From: Coenobita brevimanus
Lineage: Eukaryota; Arthropoda; Malacostraca; Decapoda; Coenobitidae
Assembly: GCA_032717465.1 (NCBI GenBank)
Contig: CM064655.1
Coordinates: forward strand, 22,162,146-22,226,145
Length of the DNA stretch: 64,000 nucleotides
Reading direction: 5' to 3'
The notes below the pieces were generated by a model, which was given only the letters and a program-made list of their open reading frames with translations, was not told the origin of the DNA and made no database searches. The number at the start of each line of letters is the position of its first letter. Within the stretch, counting starts at the first letter, position 1. The position numbers and the translations under genes are program-made. Shown in pieces: positions 15,692 to 27,299 of the stretch.

Positions 15692-16440
15692 TTAAGTGAG
15701 AATACTAAAAATCACTACTGTCCCGTAAAGTTCCAGGTTCAAAACAAAGAGTTAGGTAAAATTACAAGTTAAAGTTTAATGCTCAAACTAACAACAAAAC
15801 ATTCAGGACTCATAAGGACAATGTAATGGCAAAAAACAGGTTAAATATATGGTTAACTGCAATAGCCTCTATTAACACGAAATTAGCATGAGTAAATTTA
15901 TCTAAGTCAGCCCTGTTAAAATGAAAATACACTGGGTAATGCTCAGTAAATGCAAGATAAATTATTAGATACAAAATATTATTAATGATGACTGACATAA
16001 AGAACCCTACATGAATTACAGAAACTTCACTAGGTCTACAAATTAAACTTATGCTATACAGTACAAGAACAAAATGCAACAACACTTATACTCAAATTAC
16101 ACAGCTGCTAGATGGTTGGAGACTTCCTGAGCACTCAATAATAACTGTACAGGGGAGGACAGAGGTGTGAACAAAATGAGGAGCAGATCTAAGTGGCAAT
16201 AATGCAGAGACTGAGCTCATTATATAGGGGCCAGCAGAGCTTGATACAACTTGTAAGAAGGACGCGCAAATGAAGCCATAGGGGACAAAGAGCTGACAAT
16301 CCTACTCTGAACAACAGAAAGGACGACTTACTCTACTATAACGGTAGAAGGGGGGACTGAGGCAGAACACGCTCGTGATCAAACATGCAGCATACTGTGC
16401 GTTAAAATTACACAAAGGATGATGAAATCATAGACTATGT

Positions 16441-16444
<4 letters not shown>
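15692..16444 (-). mobile_element. solo LTR of the Gmr1-like gypsy element, missing one end
   Basis: Homologous along its length to the LTRs at 44,127-44,916 and 49,735-50,523, and in the same orientation. It starts at the 32nd base of that LTR (TTAAGTGAGAATAC), so the TGTTACGG terminus is missing. The other end is complete (GTAACA at 16,439-16,444). It is more diverged than the pair at 44-50 kb, so it came from an earlier insertion of the family. No internal region lies next to it. It ends exactly at an (AT)n tract, as does the full element. Confidence 0.9.

Positions 16445-16485
<41 letters not shown>
16445..16485. repeat. (AT)n microsatellite abutting the solo LTR
   Basis: Starts at the base after the LTR terminus GTAACA. 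Confidence 0.95.
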
Positions 16486-16487
<2 letters not shown>

Positions 16488-18198
16488 ACTTTCTGAAGAT
16501 TATCTTCAGTTTACGGTATAGCTCGTAAGGAAGCCGTTAATGGTGCGCGCTATCTATGGTTTCACCTGAAAATGGGTAAAATTCATCCGATGATAACATT
16601 AGTAAACATGACGGAATTATATTGAAACAGTTATGTTAGTAACACTGCATAAGCCGTGGTAGTGGTTGTGCTGGTGACGGTGGTGGTGGTGGTGGTGCTG
16701 GTGTTAATTGCAGTAGTAATCAGCTGTCCAGAGTTCATTACTTGGAAAGAAAAAAAGAAAAAACAAACAAACAAACAGAACCATACCATTCTGGGAGGCA
16801 TTTTTTTTTTCTTTCATCCCACGAACCTCTTGACAGTAGAAAACAAGCAGTGGTCGGTAATGCCAAATAATCATCACCCATTACACCACTACCACAGCAA
16901 TCACCGCCAATACACTGTTGTAGTGCGAGGTGCAGTAGCGATGTGGTATTTGAAGAAGCAGTTTCAGGTACTTTTAGGTGTACTGCTTCTACATTTTTGG
17001 CCAATACACGTTAAGGCCTTGAGAATTATTTATAAAGGGTCATAGCCAATCTACAGAATAAACAAGCGCCCATATCAGACAACTTATAGAGCATATAGTT
17101 TTATTTTTCGAAATTTTTAACTATTATTAACTCTGGCTAGGTTGAGAAGTTTTTTTTTTTCTTATTTGGTTTACGAATGAATGCAAACGTATATATATGC
17201 AATCTCAGACAAATGAAGCTTAAGAGAGTTTATAATTGCCTGTAAATTAGATCACTTCTATTTACTTCTATTTTCAGTGTTGTAGCTACTATACACCATT
17301 CAAACAGAGGCGTGTAGATAACAGTAAAAACAATCCAAATACAATGACTAGTATGCAACTAACTGCTATGAAATCTTGTTTATCGAAAAAAAAAAAAAAA
17401 TGGCTAAGATCCATTCAGAATACTTCTTCTTTTCGTTTACGTTCATCTACACATACTTTCTAATTCTTTTTGGTGTTGTCGTAGAGTCCAAATTTTCCCT
17501 TCCTTCCAAGATGTAAAAATAAGATAAAGACGTCGTAAGGCCTTCACTGTGATGGCCTCTTGTCTATGTTACACTGGTTCAGGACGAGTATTATTATTTT
17601 TTTTTTTCCTCCCAGACTCCTGGGATGTATTATTTGAAGTGTTACATTCATTTGATTGGGTGCATACCAGAATGTATATATATTTTTTCTTGGATCTTAA
17701 AGTCGTAACCCTTTCACTACGAGGGGACTTACTGAGGTTAATAAGTTTGTCAAGTGATGGCAAGAACAATAATTGAAAAAATCACTTTGTAAGAATAGGG
17801 CTGCCTGAGCTTTATTTGTATTATTATTATTATTATTTTTAAACTCAGGCAGAGACATCCTTCAAGAGCCGAATTAAATCGCAGGGAATATATAAAATCA
17901 CAATATATCTAGCTGAAGAACATAACATTACCCTGTGTTGTATTGGGTTGAAATGCCGACAAAACTAATGAAGACACCTACTGAAAAAAAAAAAAAATAA
18001 AAAAAAAGTACAGTCGCGGTCAATTGTTCGTCTGCACTAACATAAAGTACAGTTGCGATCCACTCTTCAACTACACCAGCAACATGTTCAATCACGGTCA
18101 GTTGTTCGTGTACCCTGGCAAAGCGCACATTCAGACACTTTCGTAACTACTACTGGGACATCTTGGGGCATTAACGCTTTCGTGGCTGCGTCTTTTTT
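16486..18198. other. no gene seen
   Basis: Non-coding sequence with a short GGTGGT run (16,672-16,700), several homopolymer runs (17,152-17,160; 17,386-17,400; 17,985-18,007) and a TTATTA tract near 17,819-17,838. Confidence 0.5.
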
Positions 18199-18510
18199 GT
18201 TCCAGCTAAAGCCAGACGATTTTATTCAGATGAGTGAGTTAGAGAAGCCTGGACGTTAATACTGGTACCATTAACCCCTTCATGGTCCAAACAACTCTAA
18301 TACTCTATTCCAGTTGACGCCAAACGATCGTATTTATCTGAAGGTGCGTCAAAGAAGCCTAAGTGATGATGCCTTACGATGTTTCTATATAGTTTCCTGC
18401 TACCAGACGATTTTATCCTGCTTAGACGAGTGGCTTGGTACTAAGGAGATCAATAAAGACTCTTTAAATCCTCCAGTAAAAAAAAATATATCCGAATAAA
18501 ATAATCTGGC
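18199..18510. repeat. cluster of three palindromic-repeat relics
   Basis: Three plus-strand halves occur in a row: GCCAGACGATTTTATTCAGA (18,213-18,232), CGCCAAACGATCGTATTTAT (about 18,318-18,337) and ACCAGACGATTTTATCCTGC (about 18,401-18,420). The first is followed by ATTAACCCCTTCA, the inner segment of the family. A possible inverted half (GAATAAAATAATCTGGCC) lies at about 18,495-18,512. Confidence 0.7.
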
Positions 18511-18659
18511 CAGAGCAAGAAAAAAGAAAATGGGGTGAGAGGGCATCATGTAGGGTCAGTGTGAGTGGACATTGTGCAGGTGTGCGAGAACATGCAGGGT
18601 TAGTGAAAGTCAGGTGTACTAAAGTCCTAGGTAACCCGTGACATGCCCCTGAATGAGTC

Positions 18660-19270
18660 ATACTCTCAGAGGGGGGAGGGGTGGGGGGGGCAGAGGGGGT
18701 GAGAGGATTCAGGAGGGGGCAGAGGGGTGCATGAGGGGGAAAGGGTTGTAAGAAGAGGAGGCACTGAGTGAGGAAGTGATGGAGTGAGCGAAGGAGTAAG
18801 TGAGGGAGTGAGAGGCCGATCGAGTTAGGGACTAAGGCTCTGAGGAAGTGGGGATGTGAAGGAGTGAGGAAGTGCGAGGTTAGCGGGTGATGGAGTGAGG
18901 AGTAAGGGGTAAGGGGACGAGGGAGTGCTGAGTGAGAATGTGAGGAGTGAGGGATAAGGGAGTCAGACGTGAGGAGTGAGGGATAAGGGAGTCAGACGTG
19001 AGGAGTGAGAGGGAAGGGGGTTAGAACTGAGGACTGAGGATATAAGGTGTCAGGGGTGAGTGAGTAAAGAGTATGGAAGAGTTACTGATAGAGAGTTAAA
19101 TTCCGACAGAGCTAACGATGAAGAGAGTTATAGACCGAAAGTTAAAGACAAAGCGAGTTAAGGACCGAATGTTCTAGAATATGAATTAAAGACCAAGAAT
19201 GTTAAACACCCAGATAGTTAAACACCAAGAGAGTCAAAAAGACCAAGAGAAATAAAGACTAAGAGAGTGA
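18660..19270. repeat. degenerate GAGTGAGG-type then GAGTTAAAGACC-type repeats
   Basis: About 18,660-19,080 is G-rich with recurring GAGTGAGGGA(T)AAGG words, including a near-exact 26-bp duplication at about 18,948-18,998. About 19,080-19,270 changes to ~20-bp words around AGAGAGTTAAAGACCAA. Non-coding. Confidence 0.65.
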
Positions 19271-19504
19271 CAGAGTTGTATCATTATTACCTTCAACACC
19301 TTTCTAACTTAACCTAAACTAGCCAAAGAATGTGAGGGAAGAAGCTGAAGAAAGTAAGGAAGAATAAGAAAAAAATGCAGGCTTCATTATACAGAAAAAA
19401 TAAGCTGAAAATCTTGCTTCTATTTGATAGGTATTTTCTTCTCAAGGGGGTGTTGTACACACGCACGCACGCACACGAGTGATGCTCCATTACACTATTA
19501 CCAT

Positions 19505-19507
<3 letters not shown>

Positions 19508-19538
<31 letters not shown>
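19508..19538. repeat. (CT)n microsatellite
   Basis: About 15 CT units next to ATGGCT, just upstream of the CR1-like LINE. Confidence 0.95.
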
Positions 19539-19540
<2 letters not shown>

Positions 19541-19660
19541 CACCCACCAAGGCACCCAAGAATATGCCACTCTACCCTTCATGACCCCGCTTGACCCCTG
19601 TGATGGAGTTACTGTTTTAGCTGGAATGATAGATAGGGAGTTGGAGGGATTTTTTCGAGA

Positions 19661-20818
19661 TTGAGAAGTAGGTGTACAGGAAGATGCAGCAACTACAGTC
19701 AGAAATCATTATTACCATGTTTGGATAGATGCATCGATACTTGCAAAATTAAGAACAAAAGTTCAACCAATAGTGTAGATACATCCACTCAGGCACCTCA
19801 AATTGAGCAGGCGATGATAGATGATAGAACAAGCGATGATAGAAGGGCGATAAACGATAGTACAAAAAATTGTTATATTAGTAAAGTAAAGAGTTTCCCA
19901 GTTAGTAATAAAATAAATAACAGTAAATGCCAAGGTAAAGGCATAACTACTCGTAATAATCTGAAAGTGTACTACACAAACAGCCGGAGTTTACGTAATA
20001 AAATGGATGAACTGAGGGCTTTAATTTGTACAGAGAAAATAGACATTGCCGTTATTAGTGAAACTTGGATGAATACAGACACTCGAGAATTTTTAGCAGA
20101 ATATCAGATAAAAGGCTATAATATTTTTGTGTCAAACCGTCAGGGAAGAAAGGGGGAGGTAGCTATTTATGTAAAGGATTCATTAAACTGTTACAATAAA
20201 GCAGACATTAAAGTAAATAGGGACACAGAAAGTGTCTGGGTTGAAATTAGTAACAATAGGGAGAAATTAGTCTTAGGAGCAATTTACAGATCTCCAAAAT
20301 TAAGTAGAGCTGATAGTAAATACCTCTGGGAGGAAATTAGGAAAACATCACAGTCCAGCTTAGTAATAATTGTTGGGGACCTTAATCTGCCAAGGATAGA
20401 TTGGAGAAATCAGACAGGAGATGCAGAGTCAGAGGAATTTCTAGAGGTAGTACAGGATAATTTCCTTTATCAGTATATAAGGGAGCCCACCAGAGGTAAT
20501 AATATACTTGATTTGGTTTTAGCTAATAAAGAAAATATCATTAGCGATATAGAGGTTGGTGGACGACTTGGTAATAGCGATCATGAAGAAATTAAGTTCA
20601 AATTTATTTGGGATGTCTGTTCCACTGAAAATACCTCCACCGTTCCTAATTTTCGTCTAGGAGATTTCGATGGCTTAAGAGCTTATTTTCGAACGGTATT
20701 CCACAGGGAGATTAGCTATTTGAGGGAATGTCAGGTTAGTGGGGATCCCCAGGTCATAGGTCAGGCGCAGGAAGCACGTGGGGACGTCCGTCAGGTGTCT
20801 GTGAGGGGGAGGTGGTAG
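19661..20818 (+). pseudogene. CR1-like LINE, apurinic-type endonuclease part of ORF2
   Basis: This open stretch encodes the exonuclease-endonuclease-phosphatase fold that nicks target DNA for target-primed reverse transcription. The key residues are all visible: Y-T-N (Asn at about residue 107), I-S-E-T-W (Glu 134), G-D-L-N-L-P (Asp 240, Asn 242) and N-S-D-H-E (Asp 307, His 308). The first ~100 residues are low in complexity and not recognised; the frame opens without an ATG, the first ATG being at about codon 52. After D-G-L-R-A-Y the frame runs into unrelated residues and a stop. The same element continues in another frame from about 20,820. Upstream limits are unclear, and the copy may be 5'-truncated near 19.6 kb. 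Confidence 0.9.
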
Positions 20819-22860
20819 ATAGGAATGTAGTCCAGGTGACGGAAATTAACTCAGCTCCAGTACCAAACAGACGTTCGACCAGTGAGAAGTATAACGAGTT
20901 AATAAATATAATATACGGAGGCCAAGATAGATATATTCCTTCAAAACCGTTTAGAACTAACAATTCAGAACCAAGATGGTTAAACAACAGATTAAAATCT
21001 CTCAGGCCAAAGGAAAGGAATATATAGAAAAATAAAACGTGGAGAGGAACACTTACGTAACCGGTACACAATTTTAAATAGAGAAGTAAAGAGGGAGATA
21101 AGAAAAGCAAAGAGAAGTTATGAAATTAAGGTTGCCAGTGAATCAAAAGTAAACCCCAAGGGTTTTTATCAAATGTACCGAACGAAAAATAAAGATAGGA
21201 TAGGACCACTCAGAACAGAATTAGGTGACATTACCAGTGAAGATAAAGAAATGTGCTCCATCCTAAATAATTATTTCATATCAGTATTCACCAAGGAAAA
21301 TCTAAGCCTGGTCCCTCAAGCAGCAAATATTTACCATGAGAATACGGAAAATATTCTTAGTAAAATAACCATTAGTAAGGAGGACGTATTGAAAGAAATT
21401 AACAAGTTAAAACCTCAAAAATCGCCAGGTCCGGACGATATATATGCAAAAATTATAAAAGAAACCAAAGAAGAATTATGTCAGCCACTTTTAACGTTAT
21501 TTAATGACTCTTTAAGTTCAGGAGAAGTTCCAGAGGCGTGGAAAACCGCAAACGTAGTGCCCATCTTTAAAAAGGGTGATAAATCAGCTGCGTCGAATTA
21601 TCGTCCGATAAGTCTAACGTCAATAGTAGGAAAAATGTTAGAGTCAATTTTGGCAAATAAGATTAGAGAACACTTAGAAAAATTTAATCTCTTATAAACG
21701 AAAGTCAGCACGGTTTCAGGCAAGGACGATCCTGCCTCACAAATTTGTTGTCATTCTACTCGGAGGTCTATGAGGCAGTAGATAGCGATAAAGCTTACGA
21801 TGTTATTTATCTGGACTTTAGTAAAGCTTTTGATAGAGTCCCACACGAAAGGTTAGTTAGAAAGGTTCGAGCACACGGTATAGACGGCGATATCTTAAAA
21901 ATGGATAGAATCCTGGCTGAAAGGACGAAAGCAGAGAGTATTAATAAATGGAACTAAGTCGGACTGGGGATTAGTAACTAGCGGTGTACCACAGGGTTCA
22001 GTACTCGGTCCCTTATTATTTATCATATATATAAATGATCTAGACTTAGGAGTCAATAGCAGAATCAGCAAATTTGCCGACGATACAAAAATAGGGCGTA
22101 TCATTAACTCGACTGACGATTGCCATTACTTACAAAAAGACCTCGATACATTGTCCAAATGGTCTAAAACTTGGCAAATGGAATTTAACGTTGAAAAATG
22201 TAAAGTACTTAACGTAGGCAAGACCATTGGAGATACTAAATACAGCTTAGATAACAAAGAAATTAGCAAATCGGAATGCGAGAGAGATCTAGGAGTTATG
22301 ATTAGTAACGACCTTAAACCTAGGCAACAGTGCATTAATGCGAGAAATAAAGCAAATAGGGTCCTAGGATTTATTTCGAGAAGCGTGAGCAATAGATCAT
22401 CTAAAGTAATACTGAAACTTTATCTAGCATTAGTAAGGCCACATTTAGACTACGCAGTACAATTTTGGTGTCCTTACTATAGAATGGATATTAATTCGTT
22501 AGAAAATGTACAGAGAAGAATGACTAAAATGATACATGACGTCCGGAACCTGTCATATGAAGACAGACTGAAAAGACTAAGTCTGCATTCGCTAGAGAGG
22601 CGTAGAGTAAGGGGAGACTTAATTGAGGTTTTTAAGTGGATAAATGGTATAAATAAGGGAGATATTAGCAAGGTACTTAAAGTGAGCATACAGGATAGAA
22701 CTAGAAATAATGGTTTCAAACTAGAAAAATTCCGTTTCAGAAAAGAAATCGGTAGAAATTGGTTTGGTAATAGAGTAGTAGACGAATAGAATAAGCTACC
22801 TAGTAAAGTAGTTGCTGCCTCTTCCATTGAGAGTTTCAAGCATAGGCTAGATAAGCATAT
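20819..22860 (+). pseudogene. CR1-like LINE, reverse transcriptase part of ORF2, frameshifted
   Basis: This is the continuation of the same LINE. In order: the E-P-R-W-L-N-N linker (frame 1); then K-S-P-G-P-D and Y-R-P-I-S-L-T-S (frame 2, 21,173-21,697); H-G-F-R-Q-G-R-S-C and D-F-S-K-A-F-D (frame 1, 21,700-21,957); then S-G-V-P-Q-G-S-V-L-G-P-L, the catalytic F-A-D-D, and the thumb to N-R-V-V-D-E (frame 2, to 22,789). I count at least four frame changes (near 20,810, 21,030, 21,697 and 21,900-21,960). A TAG at 22,789 also cuts the family's R-V-V-x-x-W-N-K-L-P tail, after which N-K-L-P continues in frame. The element is dead. Family-like C-terminal coding ends near 22,860-22,880. Confidence 0.9.
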
Positions 22861-22879
22861 GACAAATAAGGGGTGGATA

Positions 22880-23187
22880 TAGAATAAAGAAAATATTATA
22901 ACCAATACTAATTCAAAAATAAATTTTCTTTTCAGGTTACACTATGATAGTCTCTATTCTCCTTTTACACTTTCCTGTAAAATGTCCACGCTAGTTTTTC
23001 TATACGGCGTGGTGTTCTTTCTGACTTTTTCCTGCCGGCTTCGGCTGGAGGGTTTGGAGGGCGGGGGAGAGCCTTCTTCTTTGCTATCCTTATCTCATTC
23101 TAGTAGTTCAGTTACTCTTCTAGGAGCTGCCTAGCATGGGCCAACCGGCCTACTGCAGTTATCCTCTCTTCTTATGTTCTTATGTTC
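22880..23187 (+). mobile_element. CR1-like LINE 3' UTR with octamer tail
   Basis: Non-coding 3' end of the LINE. It ends GGGCCAACCGGCCTACTGCA and then two perfect TTCTTATG octamers at 23,169-23,184. CR1/L2-group LINEs characteristically end in short octamer repeats rather than poly(A), so this marks the true 3' terminus. Confidence 0.85.
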
Positions 23188-23289
23188 AAACCTTTGTCCC
23201 GGTCACACCTTTGTTCCTCACCCCATATGGAACAGTTTGCTAACGATGTGGGTTTGTTTCCCCTCCAGTACTACAGGGTGGCCCACAAG

Positions 23290-23450
23290 TTTTAACCTCT
23301 TCAATCCCATGACTTTTTTTTTTTTTTTTTTATACCGCCAGACGGTTTTCTTCATCGAATGAGATTCTTTTTTTTTTTCGAATTGGACGGGTTAGATATA
23401 GCTTCATTAACCCCTTCGCTACTGTAAAGCTGGAATTTTTATCCCCACCA
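23290..23450. repeat. palindromic-repeat relic with T-rich centre
   Basis: Contains CGCCAGACGGTTTTCTTCAT, then CGAATTGGACGGGTTAGATA, then CATTAACCCCTTCGCTAC. This is the same order of segments as the 25.5-kb copy. Confidence 0.65.
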
Positions 23451-24144
23451 CCGGTTGTCACCAGTGTAATGCTAGTGATATTTATATTCTTACCTGTTGT
23501 TGGCACTGACCAACTCATCCATGGATAATACAAGTGGTACTCGACTTAGTATAATAGTTTATAGTAATTTAAGAAATATTGTGGTAGCGTTTGTAGTTTT
23601 TGGCCGAGCTTAGATTTAGTCAGTACCACAGGTGGTCGTCGTTCCCTCAGCGAAGGAATCTTGAATTGGAAGGGGAGTGAATTAGGCTAAAGGACATAAT
23701 TTCCTTGATTAGGTACACTAAGAAAATAAGAAAAGATATATACTTTAATAATTTTATGCTAATTTCCACAAAACATTTTTAATTACATGACTCTTTTTAT
23801 TATGAGAGAAGATTGTACATGTTACCAGGGTTTTGGATTATCATTCCTCCAACATTATTACCAGGCGAAAACAATTTGATACATACAAGCGATGTATGGA
23901 GTTGTTGTACCATACTTTTTTTTTGTCAGTTATTCTTGGGCTCGACAATAGCCTCAAGTCAGGGATCTTTTTACGAGCATGGGTTATCTGTTCGGGCTGG
24001 CATAGCCTCGAACCAATAAGAATGATTACTCGTGTTCATTTTCATCCACATAATATACTCTCATCATGCAGTTCTCCAGAATCCAATATCAATTCAGTAC
24101 TATTTACAGTTCATAATCATCATTGCTTTATAATCACTAAAAAT
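23451..24144. other. no gene seen
   Basis: AT-rich non-coding sequence. One diverged unit of the next repeat (CGGGCTGGCATAGCCTCGA) lies near 23,992. Confidence 0.5.
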
Positions 24145-24310
24145 GCATAATCACTCGGGCTTGTTTAGCCTCGAGGAATAATTAAAAAAAAAAAACAATT
24201 ACTAAGAAATCGTAATCACTCGGGCTTGTTTAGCCTCGAGGTACTATTCAAACGTTGTATAATCACTAAGAATACATAATCACTCAGGCTTGTTTAGCCT
24301 CGAGGTTCAT
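24145..24310. repeat. ~62-65-bp tandem repeat, three clear copies
   Basis: TAATCACTCGGGCTTGTTTA followed by GCCTCGAGG recurs at about 24,150, 24,211 and 24,278. GGCTTGTTTAGCC is a near-palindrome inside each unit. A fourth, diverged unit lies near 23,990. Confidence 0.85.
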
Positions 24311-24609
24311 TTCAAAATTACATCATTGCTCACAGTCACTAAGTTCCCTTCCACGCTCCTAACTTCCTTAGTTACAAGAAAGAAAACGGTTAATGGTTTT
24401 GAATTTCGCTCTTCCGTTACCAGATTACATCACTTTCAAATTTCTATTTCTTATTTACAAAATAAAATTCACTTGATAGATCAATAGTACCATTACAGTT
24501 ACATTTGGTTTATATAATAATTCATGGATAGTGTAATGTGTGTATGCTCAAGTCTTTGGACAATACTATGGGAAAGGCGTCATGCTCACACTGACGTCGC
24601 CGGTGTCCG

Positions 24610-24802
24610 TGAACTGAACAAACGTCTATTATATACGACGTCTGGGGCTCGAGTGTCTACGTTAAACTTTCAACAATATTACTTCATATAGTCCATGACA
24701 AATAAGGATTAAACAAAGAAAAAGAGGGGGAGGAAGAAGAAATGTGAACGGCTCACCTGAACAAACGTCCATTATATACGACGTCTGGGGCTCGAGTGAG
24801 CT
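24610..24802. repeat. two near-identical 42-bp blocks 145 bp apart
   Basis: TGAACAAACGTCYATTATAT followed by ACGACGTCTGGGGCTCGAGT occurs at about 24,614-24,654 and 24,759-24,799 with a single C/T difference. The flanks differ. Each block carries two ACGTC words. Confidence 0.85.
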
Positions 24803-25522
24803 CGATAGCGACGCCACTGCTAAGTCAAATGAGGTGGTGTTTTTGAAATATGGTGGGTGTCAATTCTCTTTACAATTTATTTAGCAGTGTACCCATGACG
24901 CCAGGACTTTTGATTGAATTGGGGAAAATTTGGGATTTATTCCTTACTTAATTTAGATACTGATTCTATCACTATCTCACTTTGAATTTTAAGGCAGCTC
25001 ATGCCATCTAGTGACGGCCAAGACAAACAGGACCTTTAAATCCTCACAAATGACATTATTTAGGCCTTTTGGACTGTTAATATTACATATTTGGGTTCTA
25101 GCAGCTTCATTAGTAAACATTTCACAACTAGGTTATGGAAAGAATTGTATATTCATTATTCTGTTTAAGGTTTAAACTCGGCGCCCGGCAACGACGCACA
25201 AACAAGGGGGAAGAGCTGCGCGCATCTGTTATTCATTACTCGACCAGACGAGGAATTCCCATAGCTCAACATCCACAATTACATCACCCACTGCATAGAT
25301 ACAGAGATACATACATATAAAAATAGAGTTAGCCCTACATTAATCATTAACATATGAATTACTACTTAGGATAGGAATTTATAGACTAGTATTCAGGTTA
25401 CACCCTATCTAACTTAAAAATTACAGTACTTCTAAACACATACATGAATATCAAATTTGTGGCACTACACTACGAGAGATCCTTGAACGCGATGACGTGT
25501 TTCTTAAAATCAATCTTATTAT
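24803..25522. other. no gene seen
   Basis: AT-rich non-coding sequence without recognisable features. Confidence 0.5.
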
Positions 25523-25643
25523 CTCCAGGCGATTTTATACACCTTAGGACTGACTCTTCGAACTGGAGGGGTTAGATATGGCTTGAATTAGTCCTTCTTT
25601 ACTAATGAGCTCTCCTGGACTGAATAAAATCGTCTGGTAGGAG
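25523..25643. mobile_element. short palindromic dispersed repeat (copy C, best preserved)
   Basis: The left terminus CTCCAGGCGATTTTATACAC and the right terminus GAATAAAATCGTCTGGTAGG are inverted copies. Inside lie CTTAGGACTGACTCTTCGAA, CTGGAGGGGTTAGATATG and GAATTAGTCCTTC, the last two forming a second, inner inverted pair. The unit is about 121 bp with no coding capacity. Structure and dispersal resemble a miniature fold-back element; I do not recognise the family. Confidence 0.8.
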
Positions 25644-25730
25644 CAAAAATACACAACCCAGTTACTTGGTGGTCAATGCTTGTAGTTCGACAATCGTTCT
25701 GGGTGAGTTTAATCCTACTACCTCCAGACG

Positions 25731-25860
25731 ATTTTATGCAGCCGAGAGAAACCCTATACAAATGTAAATTTAATATCTTCTACGTCTTCAAAGCGTTGGT
25801 AGAATATTTTTGTCTTTTCGTTCTGTAATTAACGCCAAGCTGAGAAAATTCGTCGGACGG
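25731..25860. mobile_element. short palindromic dispersed repeat (copy D)
   Basis: Left half CCTCCAGACGATTTTATGCA, right half GCTGAGAAAATTCGTCGGAC, about 130 bp overall. The middle has diverged from copy C. Confidence 0.7.
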
Positions 25861-25978
25861 TTGTAAGAAGAGACTAAAGAAAAAGTTGATTTCAGTGTGC
25901 CCCGGCTGGCTAATTAACTACGATATTAAGTTCATTAAACTCTTTACCCCGAGGACGTATTTTATATTTTATTCTTGT

Positions 25979-26106
25979 CATTTCCGGACGATTTTTGTCA
26001 CATCAGGGTAGACGTGTCGAAATGGAAGCGCTAAATATCGCCTTAAATTAACCTCTTCCACCGCTAGAGATTATTTACAAGCTTAATAAAATCGTCTGGT
26101 AGCAGG
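25979..26106. mobile_element. short palindromic dispersed repeat (copy E)
   Basis: Left terminus CCGGACGATTTTTGTCACAT, right terminus AATAAAATCGTCTGGTAGCA. Inner segments TCGAAATGGAAGCG and AAATTAACCTCTTCC correspond to those of copy C. About 128 bp. Confidence 0.8.
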
Positions 26107-26514
26107 AGGGGTATAATATAAGAGATCATTATACTGGCTAAGATTTTTTTTTTTTTTTACAGGGCAAGAAAAAAGTTTAGGTAAGTAATAATTCCATGGT
26201 TACAAGAAGTTGATATAAAGCAGGGTTATCTGAGTTTCCCCTGAATTTTACGGTTATCTCAACGCCCCGGTCCATCACGCGGTGTCCCAGTCCATCAGCT
26301 CATTCTTTAGCCTCTTCCCCAAGCTAAACAAACACGTTTGCTACGATAACACGAAGATAAAACATAGGGTTATCTGCGAGTGCCCAAGCTGACCACTTCA
26401 TGCTTAACAATGTGGGTTATCTTGGCAGTTAACCAGGTAGATCTGTACATGTCTGAGAGGTTAGTGGTCACAGTGGGTTGGGTCCGTTGTCACCAGTACT
26501 CTCTCCTCAAAAAT

Positions 26515-26625
26515 GGGGAAGAGAGAATATAAGAAAGGAAAAAAGGAAGAGAGAATATAAGAAAGGAAAAATGGAAGAGAGAATATAAGAAAGGAAAAAA
26601 GGAAGAGAGAACAATAAAAAGGAAA
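26515..26625. repeat. ~29-bp purine-rich tandem repeat, about four copies
   Basis: GGAAGAGAGAATATAAGAAA followed by GGAAAAA recurs with ~28-29-bp steps from about 26,515. The purine-rich tract continues more loosely to 26,760. Confidence 0.8.
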
Positions 26626-27299
26626 TAAGAATAAGCACTAAAAAGGAAAAGGACAAAAAAAAAAAAAGGAACATTAAGCAGCAATGTACGGACAATAAGA
26701 AGAAAAGTAAGAAAGAAAAAACATTAAGAAGGAAAAACAGAAAGTAAGAATAACAAAGAGTTAAATAATCACTTTAGCTGGATGATCTCAAGTTTTATAT
26801 TATTTTAGCAACTCCCAATCGATATTACTCGACTATGGGAAACCGTTCGTGGTGAAACAGCTACAACTTTCGGAAAAAAAAAAAAAAATCTTAGTTAAGT
26901 TACAAACGTTCCTTGGTAGTATCGCATTTCGAAACTTATTTTTTCAACCACAAAATGATTCTATGTGGAGAGGGCATTCCGTAGTGGATTAGAATCGATC
27001 TCTGAAATTGTCACGAACGGTCTAATTAAGCTAAGAAAAGGCATTTCTTAGGCAGAATCAGTATCTGGAGGGGTTTGAACCGAACTCTGTTCACCCCTTC
27101 AGTACGATGGTTTTCTTCTCTAATAAGTTCTATAGCCAAAAAAAAACTTATTCACGTTAGGAGGTGATGACTTTTCTTAGTGAATGGGTTAATTAAGAAA
27201 ACACCTGATGACCCAGGTAAATAACAGATCTCCAGACAAGCTCTTCCACTGGTGTCAGCTCAAGAAAATAAGTACCACTACATATAGGATTGAAATTAA
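26626..27299. other. no gene seen; one repeat relic
   Basis: A-rich non-coding sequence. A decayed palindromic-repeat relic lies near 27,020-27,110 (CTGGAGGGGTTTGAAC and TTCACCCCTTCAGTAC). Confidence 0.5.
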
